Source: JAZDMK01 sp043800975 (GTDB lineage: Bacteria > Bacteroidota > Bacteroidia > Bacteroidales > JAHJDW01). Taken from it: a DNA stretch of 64,000 nucleotides. Numbering within the stretch: the stretch's first letter is position 1; each line of letters starts with the position of its first letter. The notes beneath the pieces were generated by a model, which saw only the letters and a program-made list of their open reading frames with translations, made no database searches and had not been told where the DNA came from. Location: NCBI GenBank assembly GCA_043800975.1, contig JAZDMK010000006.1, forward strand, positions 1-64,000. The letters run 5' to 3'. A program made the translations under genes and the position numbers. Shown piece after piece: positions 61,231 through 64,000 of this stretch.

Positions 61231-61486
61231 ACGAAGTCTTATTGGGTTTGCGAAAAGAAAATTTTTCGGGAACGGGATCATACCCACTTCTTCCCCAGGG
61301 GTTGCAAGAAAAGATTCGACGGGCTGCCAGGTATGAACCTTGGAAGAGACCGAATTTTTTTAAAACGCCCAGTGCATATACGGAACAGGATGGCTCAAAG
61401 CGGCAGCTTGGCGGAAGATAGGGGGATAATGCCAACTGATACAATTTAATCAGGCCTACGAACGGTGCTATCAGAACCTTTTTCAT
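61217..61486 (-). CDS. yidD: Membrane protein insertion efficiency factor YidD
   Basis: 89 aa. The conserved core LIKLYQLALSPYLPPSCRFE, then PSCSVYALGVLKKFGL and RIFSCNPWGRSGYDPVP is complete. YidD assists YidC-dependent membrane-protein insertion. The gene overlaps rnpA by 41 nt and the S41 peptidase by 14 nt. The first three codons of the ORF to 61495 start with TTG; the ATG at 61486 is chosen. Confidence 0.95.
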   Translation of the reverse strand: MKKVLIAPFVGLIKLYQLALSPYLPPSCRFEPSCSVYALGVLKKFGLFQGSYLAARRIFSCNPWGRSGYDPVPEKFSFRKPNKTSYEKD

Positions 61487-61856
61487 ACTCTTCAATCAGC
61501 CGGTCAATCAGCTGATTCATTTTTTGTTCAACTACCGGATAAGCCGGAATGTTTTTATCAAGGTATATTATTGCAAAGATGCACTTTTTCTTTGTGTTTT
61601 CCAATACAGAATAAAGGCGGTGCTTGCATTTTCGGTATGCTTCCTTATTCAGCCGGCGGATGCGGTTGCGGTCGGTTGCTCTGCGGATCGCTTTGCGCTT
61701 ATAACTAAAGAGAACCTGAGCCTGTGCAGGAATTTCTTCATCGGTAGCAAGCCATATCATGCGGTACGGATAGATTGTAACCGAAGAACCCTTACTGAAT
61801 AATTTCCGGATCAGGTGAAAACGGCAAAGCCTCTCGTCCTTGCTGAACGTGGGCAT
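61446..61856 (-). CDS. rnpA: Ribonuclease P protein component
   Basis: 136 aa. RNase P protein: FSKDERLCRFHLIRKLFSKG at the N-terminus and the RNR motif RRATDRNRIRRLNKEAYR around residue 60, with a central beta-strand (IFAIIYLDKNIPAYPVVEQK). Binds the catalytic RNA and tRNA precursors. Here it is not beside rpmH and dnaA but between hemD and yidD, the usual Bacteroidota arrangement. Confidence 0.95.
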   Translation of the reverse strand: MPTFSKDERLCRFHLIRKLFSKGSSVTIYPYRMIWLATDEEIPAQAQVLFSYKRKAIRRATDRNRIRRLNKEAYRKCKHRLYSVLENTKKKCIFAIIYLDKNIPAYPVVEQKMNQLIDRLIEEYEKGSDSTVRRPD

Positions 61857-61864
61857 CAGCTGAA

Positions 61865-62614
61865 TTATTTTTTATTTGTTTTTTTCAAGAACTGATCAAT
61901 GGCCATGGTCATTGAAGGAGCCTGTGGAGTGGGGGCTTCTACATCGAGGCGCAATCCTGCATCAATTACAGCTTTTGCAGTGGTAGGGCCAAATGCAGCA
62001 ATCACTGTTGTGTTTTGTTTAAACTTTGGGAAGTTTTTAAACAAAGATTTGATTCCTGACGGGCTGAAAAAAACCAGCATGTCGTAACCGGGTGTTTCAC
62101 CCAGATCGGAGAGATCGCTGGCCAGCGTACGATAAATGATGGCCTTTGTGTAATTGATTTTATTTTCGTCGAGCAGTTTTGAGATTTCCTGCTTGTGAAT
62201 ATCAGAGCAAGGAACAAGAAAACGTTCGGTTTTATGTTTTTTAACGATATCTACGAGATCGGAGAATTTTTGTTTGCCGTAGAAAATTTTTCGTTTGCGA
62301 TACACAATAAATTTCTGCAGGTAATAGGCTATCGATTCGGTAACACAAAAATACTTAAGTGTTTCCGGGACAGTTACACGCATTTCAGTACAAATGCGGA
62401 AAAAATGGTTTACAGCGTTTTTACTTGTAAAGATAACTGCAGAAAAATCAAGTATTCCGATACGATCTTTTCTAAAATCGCGTGAAGGAATACCTTCAAT
62501 ACGGATAAACTGACGAAAGTCAATTTTAACGCAAAACTTTTTAGAAATTTCGAAATACGGATTTTTCTCGGTTTCCGGTTTAGGCTGTGACACCAGGATG
62601 CTTTTAATCTTCAT
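61865..62614 (-). CDS. hemD: Uroporphyrinogen-III synthase
   Basis: 249 aa. Two-domain HemD fold: KSILVSQPKPETEKNPYFEI at the N-terminus, DFSAVIFTSKNAVNHFF (~60) and the second-domain motifs DMLVFFSPSGIKSLFKNFP and VIAAFGPTTAKAVIDAGLRL. Closes and inverts hydroxymethylbilane in heme/siroheme synthesis. Ends 8 nt before rnpA starts. The DUF4271 gene lies upstream, an association conserved in Bacteroidota. Confidence 0.93.
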   Translation of the reverse strand: MKIKSILVSQPKPETEKNPYFEISKKFCVKIDFRQFIRIEGIPSRDFRKDRIGILDFSAVIFTSKNAVNHFFRICTEMRVTVPETLKYFCVTESIAYYLQKFIVYRKRKIFYGKQKFSDLVDIVKKHKTERFLVPCSDIHKQEISKLLDENKINYTKAIIYRTLASDLSDLGETPGYDMLVFFSPSGIKSLFKNFPKFKQNTTVIAAFGPTTAKAVIDAGLRLDVEAPTPQAPSMTMAIDQFLKKTNKK

Positions 62615-62701
62615 GTTTCCGGACGGTTTGTTGCTTCCTGTAATTAATCAAAAAATGCCATTGTCAGAAGTAAACTTGTTGAAATAAAAGTTGCAACAGG
62701 C

Positions 62702-63571
62702 CTATAAAACTTCTTTTACAATTTTTATAAAAAGGAACAACGGCAAAATTTCGAGGGTGCAAAGATACAAAAACAATTGGAATTTGGAAAATTTTGAATT
62801 ATTCCCAAAAATATTGACTCCCCGCATAATACGATAAAGATAAAGGAGGGCAAATGTACTAAAACAGAAAATAAATATAGGAAACTGAAGATCAAAGATC
62901 AAAAACCGATTGACAAAAACAAAAGGTGTAATCAACATTCCGAAAAAAAGATTAAAAAGAAAAATCTGAAAAAGGTATTCGGAAAATTCCTTTTTCATCT
63001 GAATTAAATTGCCAAATACCTTAAAAAGAATGGATTTAAAAAAATAAAGTAAAAAGAAAAAGACAAGGCAACTCAAATAAAGTAACACACCGTGAAGGTA
63101 TGGTATCTGAATATTTTGAAACTGAATAAACTGAAAAACAAGCAATCCGGAAGATGCGAGAAAAAGCAAATACAAAGGAATTACACCATAGCGCGAAAAG
63201 ATGGATCCCTCGCGACTTAGTTGAATTAAAAAGCGAACGCCGATAAAGCTGCTCCATAGTTCATGAAGCCGCCGGGATGCAATTTTCAGAGCGAAGCAGA
63301 AAAATGCCGCAACAAATAAAGCAATTGCCGCCGAGCCATTATCGTTTGCCATAATATTGGATGGCTGATAAGCCTGAGCAGGAAGATTATGGGGAGAAAA
63401 AACAGACTGTGTAAATTGAATTTTTTCCTGTGCTTTAATAAAACCCAGCGTATTTGCATCATGAATTCCCTTGCGTGAAAATGAATTGGGTACAACAGAT
63501 GCAGGTGTCCCGTAATAAGAAAGCGGGATTGAATCAAAAACCGGTTTGGTGCAACAGTTAACTAAATTCAT
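62702..63571 (-). CDS. DUF4271 membrane protein
   Basis: 289 aa. A ~70-residue N-terminal soluble region precedes about six hydrophobic helices (~80-285), ending in the family hallmark FSKFQLFLYLCTLEILPLFL. The function is unknown; gene order beside hemD is typical. The start ATG overlaps the upstream PrsW stop in TGATG. The N-terminal half is rich in Ser and Asn and probably extracytoplasmic. Confidence 0.85.
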   Translation of the reverse strand: MNLVNCCTKPVFDSIPLSYYGTPASVVPNSFSRKGIHDANTLGFIKAQEKIQFTQSVFSPHNLPAQAYQPSNIMANDNGSAAIALFVAAFFCFALKIASRRLHELWSSFIGVRFLIQLSREGSIFSRYGVIPLYLLFLASSGLLVFQFIQFQNIQIPYLHGVLLYLSCLVFFFLLYFFKSILFKVFGNLIQMKKEFSEYLFQIFLFNLFFGMLITPFVFVNRFLIFDLQFPIFIFCFSTFALLYLYRIMRGVNIFGNNSKFSKFQLFLYLCTLEILPLFLFIKIVKEVL

Positions 63572-64000
63572 CAGGCTGGCACATCAGGCGGATTTGTTTC
63601 CTGCGTTGGTGCAATAGGTCCGTTTTTAAAAGGCGATTTGCGATTCAGAATTTTTATGGCACGAATTGATAATATTACACCAACAATAATTGATATAAAT
63701 GAAATAATGAAAAGACCGGGAATGTTATCCATGAAGAGGAAATAATCGTACAGCCCATGGAAGAATGTTGCAATAAGCAAGCCTGTGATTAATAGTCCAA
63801 GGCTGCGTTCCCTGAATTTCGCAAGTCCTACAAAATAACCCATCATAACAGCCCAGATTGCGTGACCGGGTACAGCAGTAAATATTCTCAGCAGACCTAC
63901 TTCCAAACCGCCATCCAAAACATAGAAAACATTTTCTAAGGCAGCAAATCCCATTGAGATCATCACTGCGTAAACAATGCCATCAACGGGTTCGTTGAAT
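63571..64000 (-). CDS. PrsW-family intramembrane protease, C-terminal part (cut by right edge)
   Basis: ~142 codons to the window end; the N-terminus lies beyond base 64000. The visible sequence has NEPVDGIVYAVMISMGFAAL, then ENVFYVLDGG and HAIWAVMMGYFVGLAKF, typical of the PrsW (CPBP-related) protease family, followed by FHGLYDYFLF and helices ending at a Pro-rich tail. PrsW cleaves an anti-sigma factor in Bacillus; no target is apparent here. An ATG at 63966 inside the domain is not the real start, since conserved residues precede it. Confidence 0.88.
   Translation of the reverse strand, partial: FNEPVDGIVYAVMISMGFAALENVFYVLDGGLEVGLLRIFTAVPGHAIWAVMMGYFVGLAKFRERSLGLLITGLLIATFFHGLYDYFLFMDNIPGLFIISFISIIVGVILSIRAIKILNRKSPFKNGPIAPTQETNPPDVPA

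Noticed and set aside
57453..61856. Prophage or mobile unit in the overlapping minus-strand block
   Set aside because: The genes are known core functions in the order usual for Bacteroidota; overlaps reflect compact operon structure.

Overview
This window looks like a chromosomal segment of an uncultured or little-studied Bacteroidota bacterium. The evidence is lineage-typical gene content: T9SS-type sorting tail, TonB receptor with a carboxypeptidase-like N-domain, DUF5686, DUF6089, DUF4271 and tandem DUF2723/GT117. Most starts have little Shine-Dalgarno signal, and the Bacteroidota -7 box TAnnTTTG (in places with TTTG about 17-19 nt upstream) recurs just before many starts. Base composition is AT-leaning except in the TonB receptor gene and the repeats.

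Layout. 1-9.7 kb: a LuxE-like acyltransferase cut by the left edge, a divergent lipoprotein, a TPR protein with a TAATG-coupled 56-aa ORF, a methionine aminotransferase/omega-amidase pair, phosphoglycerate kinase, an orphan cyanophycinase and a large DUF5686 outer-membrane protein. 9.7-21.8 kb: tRNA-Gln(UUG), two tandem GT117 membrane glycosyltransferases, a polysaccharide deacetylase, a GroES-like protein, tRNA-Gln(CUG), the yceD-rpmF-plsX-fabH operon, proline dehydrogenase and a TetR regulator. 21.9-31.5 kb: a radical SAM/SPASM gene translationally coupled to a ClC transporter, the carboxynorspermidine route to spermidine split by a four-helix-bundle (S23/IVP-like) gene, a GT4 glycosyltransferase, YgiQ and two small envelope proteins.

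31.8-38.7 kb: a TonB-dependent receptor followed by an accessory island. The island holds a lone PD-(D/E)XK protein, two unrecognised proteins, a DUF559 endonuclease-like protein, at least seven copies or fragments of a hairpin repeat, and a 21-bp tandem array with phased A-tracts. 38.7-50.2 kb: an M49-like zinc peptidase, MscL, then a long minus-strand envelope cluster (CBS protein, Omp85 protein, nadK, two DUF6089 barrels, uppS, bamA, two ompH/skp). 50.3-64 kb: pdxJ, a hydrolase, a T9SS cargo protein, a lipoprotein, a GT2, a MORN-repeat protein, polyprenyl synthase, a radical SAM protein, and a minus-strand block PrsW-DUF4271-hemD-rnpA-yidD-S41 peptidase-O-antigen ligase-cdd cut by the right edge.

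Most genes are core housekeeping, with emphasis on the outer membrane: barrel assembly, lipid carrier, fatty acid/phospholipid initiation and glycan transfer. The most promising undescribed signal is the 34.1-38.0 kb repeat family. Its two hairpins keep their pairing while their sequences change, and one copy supplies the last ~20 codons and the stop of the DUF559 gene.
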